A DNA stretch of 64,000 nt from Muribaculaceae bacterium (GCA_023665425.1 JAMPDX010000001.1:950860-1014859); one strand, 5' to 3'; shown: positions 37,313 to 46,956, numbered from the stretch's first letter. Made by a program: numbers and translations. Notes: generated from the letters alone by a model not told the origin.

Positions 37313-37344
37313 TTTGTAAAGCACACAAATTATTAGTAATTTTG
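37313..37344 (+). promoter_or_regulatory. Promoter of the PIF1-like helicase gene
   Basis: TTTG (37313-37316), 20 bases, TAATTTTG (37337-37344). It is divergent from and adjacent to the promoter of the aromatic pathway gene. It rules out the upstream in-frame start at 37344 and supports the ATG at 37371. Confidence 0.8.
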
Positions 37345-37370
37345 TGGGAGAATTTATCCCAATTCCACTT

Positions 37371-39488
37371 ATGACTCTTAAGACTAATCCGGACTTTGAA
37401 TTAGCCCTGCGCATAGTAGAGAATACAGACACCAATCTGTTTCTGACAGGCCGTGCCGGCACCGGCAAGACCACCTTCCTGCACGAATTGTCGCGGCGCA
37501 CCCGTAAGCAGATTGTGGTGGCAGCCCCTACCGGTATAGCTGCTATAAATGCCGGTGGTGTCACTCTTCATTCTCTCTTTCAGTTGGACTTTGGCTTGTT
37601 CACACCCGACAAGGAGCGCAAACCATTCAAATTCAGCAAAGCCAAACTTAAGCTCATACGCTTCATGGACTTGCTCGTGATAGATGAGGTGAGCATGGTG
37701 CGTGCTGACTTGCTGGATGCCGTAGATGATGTCTTGAGGCGTGTGCGTAATCCGTCGCTCCCCTTTGGAGGTGTGCAGCTCTTGCTCATAGGAGATTTGC
37801 GTCAACTCCCACCGGTGGTCACGGATGCCGAGGCTCAACTGCTCGCCGAGTATTACAGCACCCCTTATTTCTTTTCGAGCCACGCCCTGGCCCAAACCAA
37901 CTATGTTACCGTGGAGCTGCAGAAGGTATACCGCCAGGAAGATGAATACTTCCTCGAGCTGCTTGGCGATGTGCGTGGCGGCCATCCGTCGGCTCAGACT
38001 ATCGCTGCCATCAACAAGAGATACATACCGGACTTTGCCCCCAAAGAGAGTGACAGATGGGTGCGTCTTACCTCACACAATCATCAGGCTAACGCCATTA
38101 ACAGCGAGCGGATGAAGGCCCTTCGCGGCACCTCCATGACCTATAAGGCGGAAAAAGAGGGTAATTGGCCAGCCGGAGTGTTCCCGGCAGAAGAGGAGTT
38201 GACTCTCAAGCGTGGTGCTCAGGTGATGTTTGTGAAGAATGAGGCCGGCCCCGAGCGCCGATACTTCAATGGTATGATTGGTACAGTCAGTGATTTTGAC
38301 GAGAAGAGTGTCACAGTGGCTCCGGACAATGGTGCTCCCGAGATAGAAGTGTCGGCCGTGGAGTGGGAAAACATCTCATATAAGGTGAATGAGACCACCG
38401 GAGAAGTGCAGGAGACGGTAGATGGAGTGTATCGCCAGATACCGCTGCGCACCGCCTGGGCTATCACCATACACAAGAGCCAAGGTCTGACATTCTCTCG
38501 CGCCATAATTGACGCCTCTGCCTGCTTTGCTCATGGCCAAGCTTACGTGGCCCTCTCGCGCCTGCGTTCCATTGACGGGCTTGTGCTTAATGCTCCCATA
38601 TCAGCCAGTGCAATCATCTCTGATACAAATGTGAACCGCTTCATGGAGCAGCAGACCGGCGCTCGCCCCCAGGAGGAGACACTTTCGCTTATGGAGCTGC
38701 ATTTCTCGCTCAATCTGCTCAACAGCATTTATGACTTCAGCGTCGAGCAGAGGAAGGCCGATGACTTGCACCGCGTAGTGGTAGATGCATTAGGTAAAAC
38801 ATTCCCGTCGGTAATCCATGATTATGGTCGGATGCTCAACGATTTCTCCAATAATGTGGTAGCCACCGGCCGAACCTTCCAAGGACAGTATACTCGGTTG
38901 ATAGCCACTCCGGATTCTCGCCCGATGCTCACCGAGCGCCTGGCGAAGTCTGCCGGATACTTCCCCGATAAAATCAATGAGTTTGTCAAATTTCTGGCAG
39001 GGATGCCTACAGAGATAGACAATGCCCGTTTACGCAAACGCTTCATGACTCTGCATGATGAGCTCCTTGACGGCTTATGCATGAAGGCATATCTCATCAA
39101 GAGCATGGAGAATACCCCTTTCTCCAATAGCAGCCTCATGCAGAGCAAACGAGACTTCATGCTCGAGAATGACAAACAGAAGGAGCATGCGTCAAAGAAA
39201 TCAGCCGGTAAGGGTAAGCAAGCAGCCCGAGATGTCAACGATGATGGTATGCCCGAAGTTAAAAATTTGAAACTATTCAGAGCCTTGCTGATGTGGCGGC
39301 GCAAGGCAGCTGCAGACATCAATAAGCCTGCGTATACCATAATAACTACCAAGGCCCTCATCAATATAGCCAATAGCGAGCCTAAGACCCCGGGAGCCCT
39401 GTTCCTGCTTAAAGGGTGCGGCCCCAAGACTGTTGCGCAATGGGGACAGGACCTGCTGCGGATAGTCAGACAACATTCCAATGATTAG
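37371..39488 (+). CDS. PIF1/RecD-like superfamily 1B DNA helicase
   Basis: A 705-residue ATPase. Helicase motifs are GRAGTGKTTFLHEL (Walker A, about residue 25), DLLVIDEVSMVRADLLD (Walker B), GDLRQLPPV, and TIHKSQGLTFSRAIIDAS with YVALSRLRSIDGL near 400. This is the layout of PIF1-type helicases. The C-terminal third is unrelated to the motor: it contains a helical region and a final stretch (RALLMWRRKAAADINKPAYTI, then ALFLLKGCGPKTVAQWG) resembling an HRDC/helix-turn-helix domain for nucleic acid binding. Role in replication or repair is inferred. crcB starts 13 bases after it. Confidence 0.9.
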   Translation: MTLKTNPDFELALRIVENTDTNLFLTGRAGTGKTTFLHELSRRTRKQIVVAAPTGIAAINAGGVTLHSLFQLDFGLFTPDKERKPFKFSKAKLKLIRFMDLLVIDEVSMVRADLLDAVDDVLRRVRNPSLPFGGVQLLLIGDLRQLPPVVTDAEAQLLAEYYSTPYFFSSHALAQTNYVTVELQKVYRQEDEYFLELLGDVRGGHPSAQTIAAINKRYIPDFAPKESDRWVRLTSHNHQANAINSERMKALRGTSMTYKAEKEGNWPAGVFPAEEELTLKRGAQVMFVKNEAGPERRYFNGMIGTVSDFDEKSVTVAPDNGAPEIEVSAVEWENISYKVNETTGEVQETVDGVYRQIPLRTAWAITIHKSQGLTFSRAIIDASACFAHGQAYVALSRLRSIDGLVLNAPISASAIISDTNVNRFMEQQTGARPQEETLSLMELHFSLNLLNSIYDFSVEQRKADDLHRVVVDALGKTFPSVIHDYGRMLNDFSNNVVATGRTFQGQYTRLIATPDSRPMLTERLAKSAGYFPDKINEFVKFLAGMPTEIDNARLRKRFMTLHDELLDGLCMKAYLIKSMENTPFSNSSLMQSKRDFMLENDKQKEHASKKSAGKGKQAARDVNDDGMPEVKNLKLFRALLMWRRKAAADINKPAYTIITTKALINIANSEPKTPGALFLLKGCGPKTVAQWGQDLLRIVRQHSND

Positions 39489-39501
39489 ACACACTCTTAA
39501 A

Positions 39502-39876
39502 ATGAAAGAACTTATCGCAATATTCTTGGGCGGGGGAGTTGGGAGTGTACTTCGCTACGGTGTGCAAGAGCTGATGCATGAGCGTATAACAGCCTATCAC
39601 TTCCCCTGGGCTACCTTCACAGTTAATGTGGTAGGGAGTCTGCTTATTGGTCTGTTTTACGCACTGAGTGCCCGGCTGCACCTCTCTGTTGAGGTGAGGT
39701 TGCTGCTCACTGCCGGACTGTGTGGCGGCTTCACCACCTACTCCACCTTCAGCAATGACATACTTGAGATGCTTCGTTCGGGCCATCTACTCCCGGTTTT
39801 GGTATACATCTTCCTGTCTTTGCTGCTGGGTGTGTCAGCGTGCTTTCTCGGCTCCCGCCTTATACAGACCACATAA
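39502..39876 (+). CDS. crcB: Fluoride channel FluC/CrcB
   Basis: A 124-residue membrane protein with four hydrophobic segments. It carries the family's FLGGGVGSVLRYG, FTVNVVGSLLIG (pore asparagine) and GLCGGFTTYSTFS motifs, and forms a dimeric fluoride exporter. The ATG at 39502 is preferred, although an in-frame ATG at 39481 overlaps the helicase gene. No room exists for a fluoride riboswitch, since the gap is 13 bases. It is probably cotranscribed with the helicase. Confidence 0.93.
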   Translation: MKELIAIFLGGGVGSVLRYGVQELMHERITAYHFPWATFTVNVVGSLLIGLFYALSARLHLSVEVRLLLTAGLCGGFTTYSTFSNDILEMLRSGHLLPVLVYIFLSLLLGVSACFLGSRLIQTT

Positions 39877-39896
39877 CCCCCAAAAATAAAACTAAT

Positions 39897-40487
39897 ATGA
39901 CGCAAACCAATATACATCAGCTTTCAGACCAAGAAGTGGTAAAGGCTCTGTTGCAGAAGGATGCTCGTCTCACCAACGAGTTTCTCTACGGCAAGTGTTT
40001 CCCCCTGTTTAAGGCTGTGTTTAACAAATATTACACCGACTGCGACTCGGTGGAGGAGTTAATAAGTGATATATATCTGTATATCATGACCCCCGGCAAG
40101 AAGACCGGCGTCTCAAAGTTGGAGGCGTTCGGCTTCAAATGCTCACTTACCATGTGGCTGAAAATCGTGGTGGAGAACTATTGCCATCAGTTGTATGCCA
40201 AGAAAATGGAGGTGAGTGAAAATTTTGACCTTACGAGTGATAGATTTTTGCAAGAAGCATACTCTCTATCCACAGACAATGCCTCCACGGATGCCGCAGA
40301 TGTCAATGCTGTGCTCGCCATGATGCCAAATGAGAGATACCGCACACTGATACGCCTGCGCTATCTGGAGGAGAAATCTAACGAAGAGACAGCAGAACTG
40401 ATGAATATGTCGATGGCCAATTATTACAATACCCACAAGCGGGCCAAAGAGCAATTCTGTGTCGCACTTAAAAAAGAAAGATTATGA
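39897..40487 (+). CDS. RNA polymerase sigma factor, sigma-70 family (ECF-like)
   Basis: A 196-residue protein with the ECF-like arrangement. Region 2 is about 25-90 (LTNEFLYGKCFPLFKAVFNKYYTDCDSVEELISDIYLYI) and region 4 about 135-190 (MPNERYRTLIRLRYLEEKSNEETAELMNMSMANYYNTHKRAKEQF), the latter being the -35-binding HTH. It starts 21 bases after crcB. Its stop overlaps by four bases the start of an acidic protein gene, which may encode its regulator. Targets are unknown. Confidence 0.85.
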   Translation: MTQTNIHQLSDQEVVKALLQKDARLTNEFLYGKCFPLFKAVFNKYYTDCDSVEELISDIYLYIMTPGKKTGVSKLEAFGFKCSLTMWLKIVVENYCHQLYAKKMEVSENFDLTSDRFLQEAYSLSTDNASTDAADVNAVLAMMPNERYRTLIRLRYLEEKSNEETAELMNMSMANYYNTHKRAKEQFCVALKKERL

Positions 40488-40933
40488 AGAGCCAAGAAGA
40501 ATTATTATCGAGGTTTGAAGATATAGAGTCCTTACCTGTCTCTGAAGAGATGTTAGGTGCGTATTTCGAGGGCTCTCTTGAGCCGGAGCAGATGGCCGAG
40601 GTATATGATGCTATTGTCGACTCGGATATGTTGCAAGATTTAACGGCTGAGATATATGATATACCGGAAGATATTGAAGTGATGGATGTCCTGAGCCCTG
40701 ACGGTGGTATCGATTATGATGTGCCGGTACACGCGGAAGTCGATATCCTCGATGAGAATGATGAGGATGTGATGATAGCGTCTGATAGCGAACCGCTTAT
40801 TGTAGATGACGACGATGTATATACGGCCACTGATTGCGAGGCCCCGATAGAGTGTGATCAGAGTTCTCAAGACATCTTCGACTCTGGTATGGACGATGAC
40901 TCGCAGGCAATGATCGACGATTACGATATGTGA
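40484..40933 (+). CDS. Highly acidic protein encoded with the sigma factor
   Basis: A 149-residue soluble protein in which about a third of residues are Asp or Glu, rising to runs such as IVDDDDVY and MDDDSQAMIDDYDM. The first 40 residues (RFEDIESLPVSEEMLGAYFEGSLEPEQMAEVYDAI) look like a short helical anti-sigma or zinc-finger-less anti-sigma N-terminus; the remainder is probably disordered. There is no membrane segment. ATGA overlap with the sigma gene suggests a functional pair. An anti-sigma role is inference only. Confidence 0.7.
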   Translation: MKSQEELLSRFEDIESLPVSEEMLGAYFEGSLEPEQMAEVYDAIVDSDMLQDLTAEIYDIPEDIEVMDVLSPDGGIDYDVPVHAEVDILDENDEDVMIASDSEPLIVDDDDVYTATDCEAPIECDQSSQDIFDSGMDDDSQAMIDDYDM

Positions 40934-40952
40934 ATTAGTAATCAATAATCAT

Positions 40953-40993
40953 AGGTCAGCGGATAAGGGCAAAATGCCTTTATCCGCTGACCT
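40953..40993. terminator. Long hairpin between convergent genes
   Basis: AGGTCAGCGGATAAGGGCA pairs along its whole length with TGCCTTTATCCGCTGACCT across a 3-base loop. It lies between the acidic protein gene (+) and tsaB (-). There is no real T-run, so it may act as a weak bidirectional terminator or a 3'-end stabiliser. Confidence 0.65.
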
Positions 40994-40998
40994 CGTGT

Positions 40999-41703
40999 TT
41001 ATCCGAGCACTTTGTTTTTAGGGACAGTGGCTTGGAACTCTTTGAGGTATTCGGGCACACTATAGGCAATATCAAGAAACCGCCCTTCACGGAAGAATTT
41101 GTCGCTTAAAGCCATCATGCCGCGAGCATCGGGCACGATTTTGGTACGAAATTCCACTCCCGTTAGCTCCTTATAGAGAGGCTCTGCCTTGATGGCGCCG
41201 GGGCCAATGAAGATTAATTTCTTGCCCTGAGAGATTAGTTCGTTGAATGAATCAGCCTCCAAGATGAGCGGGCGCACGGGCTGGACCTCATTAAGGGCAA
41301 AGTCGTAAGTGGCGGTATACACCTCCATGCGTCGAGCATCGAGCATCGGTATGAGCAGCTCATCCCCTTGCCAGTCAAAAGAAGCAAACATAGCCTGCAC
41401 CGCCATTATCTGCAATGTGGGTACACCTATCAGGGGTAAATCCTTGCCATAGCAAAGCCCTTTGGCCATGCTCAAGCCAATGCGCAGACCGGTGTATGAG
41501 CCGGGCCCTATGCTGACACCCACGGCATCAAGCTTGAGCTCGCGGCGCGCCAGGAAGTCCATACATTCCTGCACAAAGGGAGCGAGGAGCCGGGCATGGT
41601 TCATACCCTCCGGCTCACGTTTCTCAAATAGCACTTCGCCTTCGCAACATACAGCAGCGGAGCAACATTTGTCAGAAGTTTCGATATTTAGTATTGTGGT
41701 CAT
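40999..41703 (-). CDS. tsaB: tRNA threonylcarbamoyladenosine biosynthesis protein TsaB
   Basis: A 234-residue ASKHA-fold protein that helps TsaD and TsaE make t6A37 in ANN-decoding tRNAs. It opens with ILNIETSDKCCSAAVC and has MNHARLLAPFVQECMD and VGVSIGPGSYTGLRIGLSMAKGLCYG, all standard for TsaB. It is the last gene of the recJ-recQ-oxidoreductase-tsaB cluster, 15 bases after the oxidoreductase gene. Confidence 0.95.
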   Translation of the reverse strand: MTTILNIETSDKCCSAAVCCEGEVLFEKREPEGMNHARLLAPFVQECMDFLARRELKLDAVGVSIGPGSYTGLRIGLSMAKGLCYGKDLPLIGVPTLQIMAVQAMFASFDWQGDELLIPMLDARRMEVYTATYDFALNEVQPVRPLILEADSFNELISQGKKLIFIGPGAIKAEPLYKELTGVEFRTKIVPDARGMMALSDKFFREGRFLDIAYSVPEYLKEFQATVPKNKVLG

Positions 41704-41718
41704 ATCAGATATGAGGGG

Positions 41719-43290
41719 TTATGAATTTGCGGGTTTAGATGTGGCTGCCTGGGCGGCACGAATACCATCGATAGCGGCACTCACAATGCCGCCGGCATAG
41801 CCTGCCCCCTCGCCGGCGGGGTATAGGCCCGGGACATCTTCATGCATCATGGTCTGCGAATCACGAGGGATACGCACCGGAGAGGATGTGCGGCTCTCAA
41901 GGCCTATGAGGGCGGCATCGTTTGTCAGAAATCCCCGGCTCTTGCGGCCGAATTTTCGGAAGCCCTCTTGCAGGCGCTTTGAGATGAAACTTGGCAGCAG
42001 TGTGTGTATGGGCAGTGGCATCAGTCCCGGCACATACGATGACGGGGGCAACGAGCCGGATATGCGGTTGTTGCAGAAGTCGACCATGCGTTGTGCCGGC
42101 GCCCTGAGGGTGTTGCCGGAGGCCATGAAGAAGGTGTGCTCCAGATATTCTTGGACTTCCATCATCTCAAGTGGTCCATGCTGCTTGTAGCCTGGTATGT
42201 CGCCCGGATGTACCTCCACAACCATACCCGAATTTGCCCATCGCGAGGAGCGTGCAGAGGCTGACATACCGTTGACTACCAGCTGCCCCGGTGCTGTAGC
42301 TGCCGGCACTATGACCCCTCCGGGACACATGCAGAAGGAGTAGACGCCACGGCCATCCACTTGCTCCACAAATGAGTATTCAGCAGCAGGGAGGTACTTG
42401 CCGCGTCCCTTTGTGCTATGGTACTGTATTTTGTCAATGAGCTCTTGCGGATGCTCCAAGCGAACACCTATGGCAAGCCCTTTGGCCTGCAGAGGGATGC
42501 CGGCGGAGTGAAGCATACGGTAGGTGTCTCGCGCCGAGTGTCCAATGGCCAATATCACAGGGCCCTGATATGCCGAGCCATCAGAGCATCGGACACCTAC
42601 TACCCGGTCATCCTCTTGAATGAGCTCATCTACCAGCTTGTGGAAGTTAACCTGTCCGCCCCGGGCAATGATGGTCTCGCGCATTGACTTTATAACTTGA
42701 GGCAACTTGTCGGAGCCGATATGCGGGTGTGCGTCAATGAGTATGTCAGGGTTGGCACCATGGTTTACAAATGTGGCCAACACCTTCTCCACCGGGCCGC
42801 GCTTCTTGCTGCGAGTGTATAGTTTGCCGTCGGAGTACGCACCGGCACCCCCTTCGCCAAAACTGTAATTTGTATTGGGGTCCACCTGCCCGGTGCGGCT
42901 TATGGCAGCGAGCAGCGAGCGTCGTTCGTCTACATCTGCCCCTCGCTCCAGCACAATGGGGCGTACCCCATTTTCCAGAGCAGTCAAAGCCGCAAACAGG
43001 CCGGCAGGCCCGGCTCCGACGATAATGACGGAGGGGCTCTCCTCAGTGAGCGCCGGATATGAGGGTGGGGCAGGGCATGGATTAGGCACCTCACTGTCCG
43101 AGCCGGAGGCCAGACGTACACGCAGATTGACCATTACATTGCGTTGGCGTGCATCTATGGAGCGACGCACTATGCGCAGGTCATGCAGCTCGGAGCCTTT
43201 CATGCCGCTGAGGCGCAGGCACTCCTTGCGCAGCAATTCGGGAGTGGCAGCTATCTGTGGTGTGGTGCGTATGTCGATATCTTGTATCAT
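41719..43290 (-). CDS. FAD-dependent oxidoreductase (conserved, unknown substrate)
   Basis: A 523-residue NAD(P)/FAD-dependent protein of the large family of uncharacterised FAD proteins. The N-terminal about 90 residues form a small domain of their own, followed by the FAD-binding Rossmann motif VIIVGAGPAGLFAALTALE, then VLERGADVDERR, SFGEGGAGAYSDGKL, GVYSFCMCPGGVIVPA and the C-terminal FAD contact PGLYPAGEGAGYAGGIVSAAIDG. Its start overlaps the recQ stop by four bases. The role is unknown; the steady co-occurrence with RNA or DNA maintenance genes is not informative. Confidence 0.88.
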   Translation of the reverse strand: MIQDIDIRTTPQIAATPELLRKECLRLSGMKGSELHDLRIVRRSIDARQRNVMVNLRVRLASGSDSEVPNPCPAPPSYPALTEESPSVIIVGAGPAGLFAALTALENGVRPIVLERGADVDERRSLLAAISRTGQVDPNTNYSFGEGGAGAYSDGKLYTRSKKRGPVEKVLATFVNHGANPDILIDAHPHIGSDKLPQVIKSMRETIIARGGQVNFHKLVDELIQEDDRVVGVRCSDGSAYQGPVILAIGHSARDTYRMLHSAGIPLQAKGLAIGVRLEHPQELIDKIQYHSTKGRGKYLPAAEYSFVEQVDGRGVYSFCMCPGGVIVPAATAPGQLVVNGMSASARSSRWANSGMVVEVHPGDIPGYKQHGPLEMMEVQEYLEHTFFMASGNTLRAPAQRMVDFCNNRISGSLPPSSYVPGLMPLPIHTLLPSFISKRLQEGFRKFGRKSRGFLTNDAALIGLESRTSSPVRIPRDSQTMMHEDVPGLYPAGEGAGYAGGIVSAAIDGIRAAQAATSKPANS

Positions 43291-45206
43291 AGATTTTTAT
43301 AAGAAATGTATTTTGTGCCATGGTCGGTAGGTATGGCAGCAATCTCATTTTCATCGGCCATGAAGCCGAGTATATCCATAGCCTTAGGAGAGTCAGAGCC
43401 GAAGAGACGGGAGACATCGTCGGCGGTAAGGCCGCGCTCACTAAGTTCGAGCAAGTCCATGAGCCGAGCATGAATATCCTTGGTCGGACGCTGATGGTTC
43501 TGCTTATGGTGTGCGCGGCAATTGTCGCATGTGCCACAGTCCGTCACGTTCTCTTCGCCAAAATATTCGAGTATCTTGCGGGCACGACATACCCCGTCAT
43601 CGTGAGCAAAGTTGAGTACCGACTCCATGCGGTGGAGCATTGTGTCGCGTCGCTCCTCATAAACGGCAATAGGTATCTGCACATATCGTGTCTCCTCGCG
43701 CGAGGTGTTCATATATATCAGCGGGGTGGATGAGCGAGGCACATATTGCAACACCCCCTTCTTGCGCAGCAGGATAATGGTTTCATATACCTGTTCTTGT
43801 GTCAGTGAGGTCAGTTCAGCAATCTTTTGCTCTGAGAAATAAACATAGTCGGAGAAAATCCCCGGGCATATACGCAGCAGGGCGCGGAGCACTTTCTCAA
43901 TCTTATCGTCGCCAAGCACGGAGTAAAGCTCTTCGCGTGTGATAATAATTTGGATGCGTGAACCCACATCTCTGTCTTCGAGATAGGTCATATATCCGGC
44001 GGCTCCCAGCAGCGATAAAGATGTCTCCACCTGGCGTCGCTGCAAGTGGAACAGTAGGCAGAACTTCTCTATATCAAAGGGATAAAGTGTATCGTATCCC
44101 TCCTCAAGCGCCACCTTAATGAAGTTGCAGACATATTCATATATCTTGACGATGGTCTTTCTATCCGGGAATGCTTCGCTTAGCCGGCGCTTCATGCGAG
44201 TGGCCGATTGGGAGTCGGTAAGGAGTACTGCATAGCTCTGCTTGCCATCACGGCCGGCACGGCCTGCTTCTTGGTAATACTCCTCGAGTGAGGGGGGCAG
44301 GTCGTAGTGTATCACCAGTCGCACATCAGGCTTGTCTATGCCCATACCAAAGGCGTTTGTTGCCACCATAATGCGTGTCTGTCCGCTCATCCATGATGCT
44401 ATGCGTTGCTCCTTGAGCTCATACTCGAGGCCGGCATGGAAGGGCTCGGCCGTGAAGCCATAATGTTTCAACTCATTGGCTATCTCCACGGTGAGGCGCC
44501 GGCTGCGTACATATACAATGGCAGTGCCGGGCACCCGCTTGAGTATGTGTGCTATATGGTCAATGCGACTGGTGTCGTTGCGCACTACATAGCTGATGTT
44601 GGGGCGGGCAAAGGAGGTGGAGAATGTGTTGCTGTCCGGCTTGAATTTCAGCAGCCTGCGTATATCCTCGGCGACACGGGGAGTGGCGGAGGCTGTCAGA
44701 GCGAGGAATGGCACATTGTCGGGCAATATCTTCCTCAATTCTGCGATGCCCAAATATGAGGGGCGGAAGTCGTAGCCCCACTGCGAGATACAGTGCGCCT
44801 CGTCTATGACCACAAGCTTGATTTTGCGGAGCATGCGCATCTCGTCCATAAATCGCTGAGAGCGCAGGCGCTCGGGAGCTACGTATAGAAATTTGCACTT
44901 ATCGGCTACAAGCGCCTCCCAGATGGTACGTATCTGCTCGCGGCTCATGCCTGAATGCATGAAGTGGGCACGTATGCGATGCCGCTTGAGGTTGTCCACC
45001 TGGTCTTTCATCAAGGCTATAAGAGGGGTGATGACCAATGTCACACCATCCAAGGCCATGCCGGGGACTTGGAATGTAATGGACTTGCCGGCTCCCGTAG
45101 GCAATAGCCCGAGGGTATCGTGCCCGCTCATCACAGACTCGATAATCTCCTGCTGCATGGGCCTGAACGAGTCATAACCCCAATATTTTTTTAAGTAGCT
45201 TTTCAA
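43287..45206 (-). CDS. recQ: ATP-dependent DNA helicase RecQ
   Basis: A 639-residue RecQ-family 3'-5' helicase. The motifs are LLPTGAGKSITFQVPG (I), VIDEAHCISQWGYDFR (II), LTASATPRV (III) and QEAGRAGRDG (VI). A zinc-binding cysteine set follows (CRARKILEYFG, CGTCDNC), then a winged-helix region up to the end. The C-terminal HRDC domain of E. coli RecQ seems absent; the last 60 residues are a short winged-helix-like tail. It starts 10 bases after recJ and overlaps the oxidoreductase gene. Confidence 0.94.
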   Translation of the reverse strand: MKSYLKKYWGYDSFRPMQQEIIESVMSGHDTLGLLPTGAGKSITFQVPGMALDGVTLVITPLIALMKDQVDNLKRHRIRAHFMHSGMSREQIRTIWEALVADKCKFLYVAPERLRSQRFMDEMRMLRKIKLVVIDEAHCISQWGYDFRPSYLGIAELRKILPDNVPFLALTASATPRVAEDIRRLLKFKPDSNTFSTSFARPNISYVVRNDTSRIDHIAHILKRVPGTAIVYVRSRRLTVEIANELKHYGFTAEPFHAGLEYELKEQRIASWMSGQTRIMVATNAFGMGIDKPDVRLVIHYDLPPSLEEYYQEAGRAGRDGKQSYAVLLTDSQSATRMKRRLSEAFPDRKTIVKIYEYVCNFIKVALEEGYDTLYPFDIEKFCLLFHLQRRQVETSLSLLGAAGYMTYLEDRDVGSRIQIIITREELYSVLGDDKIEKVLRALLRICPGIFSDYVYFSEQKIAELTSLTQEQVYETIILLRKKGVLQYVPRSSTPLIYMNTSREETRYVQIPIAVYEERRDTMLHRMESVLNFAHDDGVCRARKILEYFGEENVTDCGTCDNCRAHHKQNHQRPTKDIHARLMDLLELSERGLTADDVSRLFGSDSPKAMDILGFMADENEIAAIPTDHGTKYISYKNL

Positions 45207-45216
45207 AGGCTGGAAG

Positions 45217-46956
45217 TTACAGACTGTTTTTAGCCGGACGGATGTCGCGTATCATCAGCTGTATTTTGTCGCCGCGAGAGGGGTGTTTACTCTCCTCAAG
45301 TGTATAAATTATGTCTATGGGCTTGTGGGCATGGATATGCTCGAAGTAGGGAGCCATATTGAATGCTATAGCGTTCATGACACGGCTGGTGGAGTTGTCT
45401 TCCAGCTCCAGCTTGATGTGTTCCAGATTTTTGCCCACGAGCTTGGATGTACCGAAGTCGAAGACGTTGCGTGTGATGAATACCGGCTTCTGATTCCCCG
45501 GTCCGAAAGGATTGAATTTACGCAAATATGCCATTAGCTCCGGGTTAATCTGTGAGAATGTGATTTCGGCATCGATATTAAGCTGTGGCTCCAACTGGCT
45601 TGGCAGTATGTGTTCGCGCACGTATGCTTCAAAGAGCCTTGAGAACTCCTCCACATGCTCCTCTTTGAGGGTCAGGCCTACGGCGTAGGTATGGCCGCCA
45701 AAGTTCTCCAGCAGGTGACGTGCAGACTCCACCGCGGCATATATATCGAAGCCCTGCACGGAGCGCGCCGAGCCGGTGGCAACGCCCTCATTGAGGGTGA
45801 GCACTACAGATGGCTTATAATAGAGCTCGGTGAGGCGTGAGGCTACAATGCCGATTATACCCTTGTGCCAATCCTTATTGCATATCACAATGGAGCGGCG
45901 CTCCTTCTCTACTTCGATTTTCTTACCTATCAGTTCGTTGGCCTCTTCTGTGATGCGCTTGTCGAGCTCCTTGCGGTCCTTGTTGTACTGGTCTATGGCA
46001 GCCCCTTTCTCGTAGGCGTCGTGCAAGTCGCGACAGACGAGCAGGTCTACAGCTTCGATGCCGCTCTGCATACGTCCGGAGGCATTGATGCGGGGACCAA
46101 TCTTGAATATGACGTCAGAAATGGTGATATCCTTATTCGTAAGTTTGCATATACGGATTATGCTTCGCAACCCCAGGTTAGGGTTAGAGTTCAAGCGTCG
46201 CAGCCCGTGAAAGGCCATAACGCGGTTTTCATCCACGATAGGCACAAGGTCGGCAGCTATGCTCACAGCCACGAGGTCAAGCATGGATTCGAGCTCATTA
46301 TGGTTGCTCAGGCCATTGCTCATGGCAAACCCCTGCATAAACTTGAACCCCACGCCGCAGCCGCTGAGATGAGTGCACGGATATGTGCTGCCCGGTATTT
46401 TGGGGTTGAGGATAGCCACAGCATCCGGGAGCACCTCGTCGGGCATGTGATGGTCGCAGATGATGAAATCTATGCCCTTGCTCTTGGCGTAGGCAATCTC
46501 GTCGATAGCCTTAATGCCACAGTCGAGCACGATGATAAGCCTGATATCCGCCTCCACTGCATAGTCTATACTCTTGCGCGAAATGCCGTAGCCCTCCTCA
46601 TAGCGGGTGGGAATGTAGTATTCGATATTGGAGTAATAGTTCTGCAGGTATTTATACACGAGCGCCACGGCAGTGGTGCCGTCTACATCATAATCACCAT
46701 AGACCATGATTCTCTCCTTGGCTCCCATAGCCTTGTTAAGGCGATTTACGGCTTTTGCCATGTCTGGCATCAAGAAAGGGTCGTGCAGGTCGGATATTGA
46801 GGGAGCGAAGAATTTGTCAGCCTCCTCGGGGGTATTGACCCCACGGCGCAACAAGAGCTCAGCGACAGCCTCATTTCCGCCGAGGTGGTCGCTCAGACTC
46901 TCAGCCTCATTTTGCTGCTGAAGGGTCAAGGGTAAATAGTTCCATTTCTTTATCAT
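45217..46956 (-). CDS. recJ: Single-stranded-DNA-specific exonuclease RecJ
   Basis: A 579-residue 5'-3' exonuclease of the DHH family, used in mismatch repair and recombination. The catalytic motifs are VYGDYDVDGTTAVALVYKYL, ICDHHMPDEV and the DHHA1-domain GGH in LENFGGHTYAVGLTL. The C-terminal OB-fold region ends KIQLMIRDIRPA. It is the first gene of the recJ-recQ-oxidoreductase-tsaB operon, which makes RecJ and RecQ a natural pair. Confidence 0.95.
   Translation of the reverse strand: MIKKWNYLPLTLQQQNEAESLSDHLGGNEAVAELLLRRGVNTPEEADKFFAPSISDLHDPFLMPDMAKAVNRLNKAMGAKERIMVYGDYDVDGTTAVALVYKYLQNYYSNIEYYIPTRYEEGYGISRKSIDYAVEADIRLIIVLDCGIKAIDEIAYAKSKGIDFIICDHHMPDEVLPDAVAILNPKIPGSTYPCTHLSGCGVGFKFMQGFAMSNGLSNHNELESMLDLVAVSIAADLVPIVDENRVMAFHGLRRLNSNPNLGLRSIIRICKLTNKDITISDVIFKIGPRINASGRMQSGIEAVDLLVCRDLHDAYEKGAAIDQYNKDRKELDKRITEEANELIGKKIEVEKERRSIVICNKDWHKGIIGIVASRLTELYYKPSVVLTLNEGVATGSARSVQGFDIYAAVESARHLLENFGGHTYAVGLTLKEEHVEEFSRLFEAYVREHILPSQLEPQLNIDAEITFSQINPELMAYLRKFNPFGPGNQKPVFITRNVFDFGTSKLVGKNLEHIKLELEDNSTSRVMNAIAFNMAPYFEHIHAHKPIDIIYTLEESKHPSRGDKIQLMIRDIRPAKNSL

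Noticed and set aside
39489..39501. Fluoride riboswitch before crcB
   Set aside because: Only 13 bases lie between the helicase stop and the crcB start.
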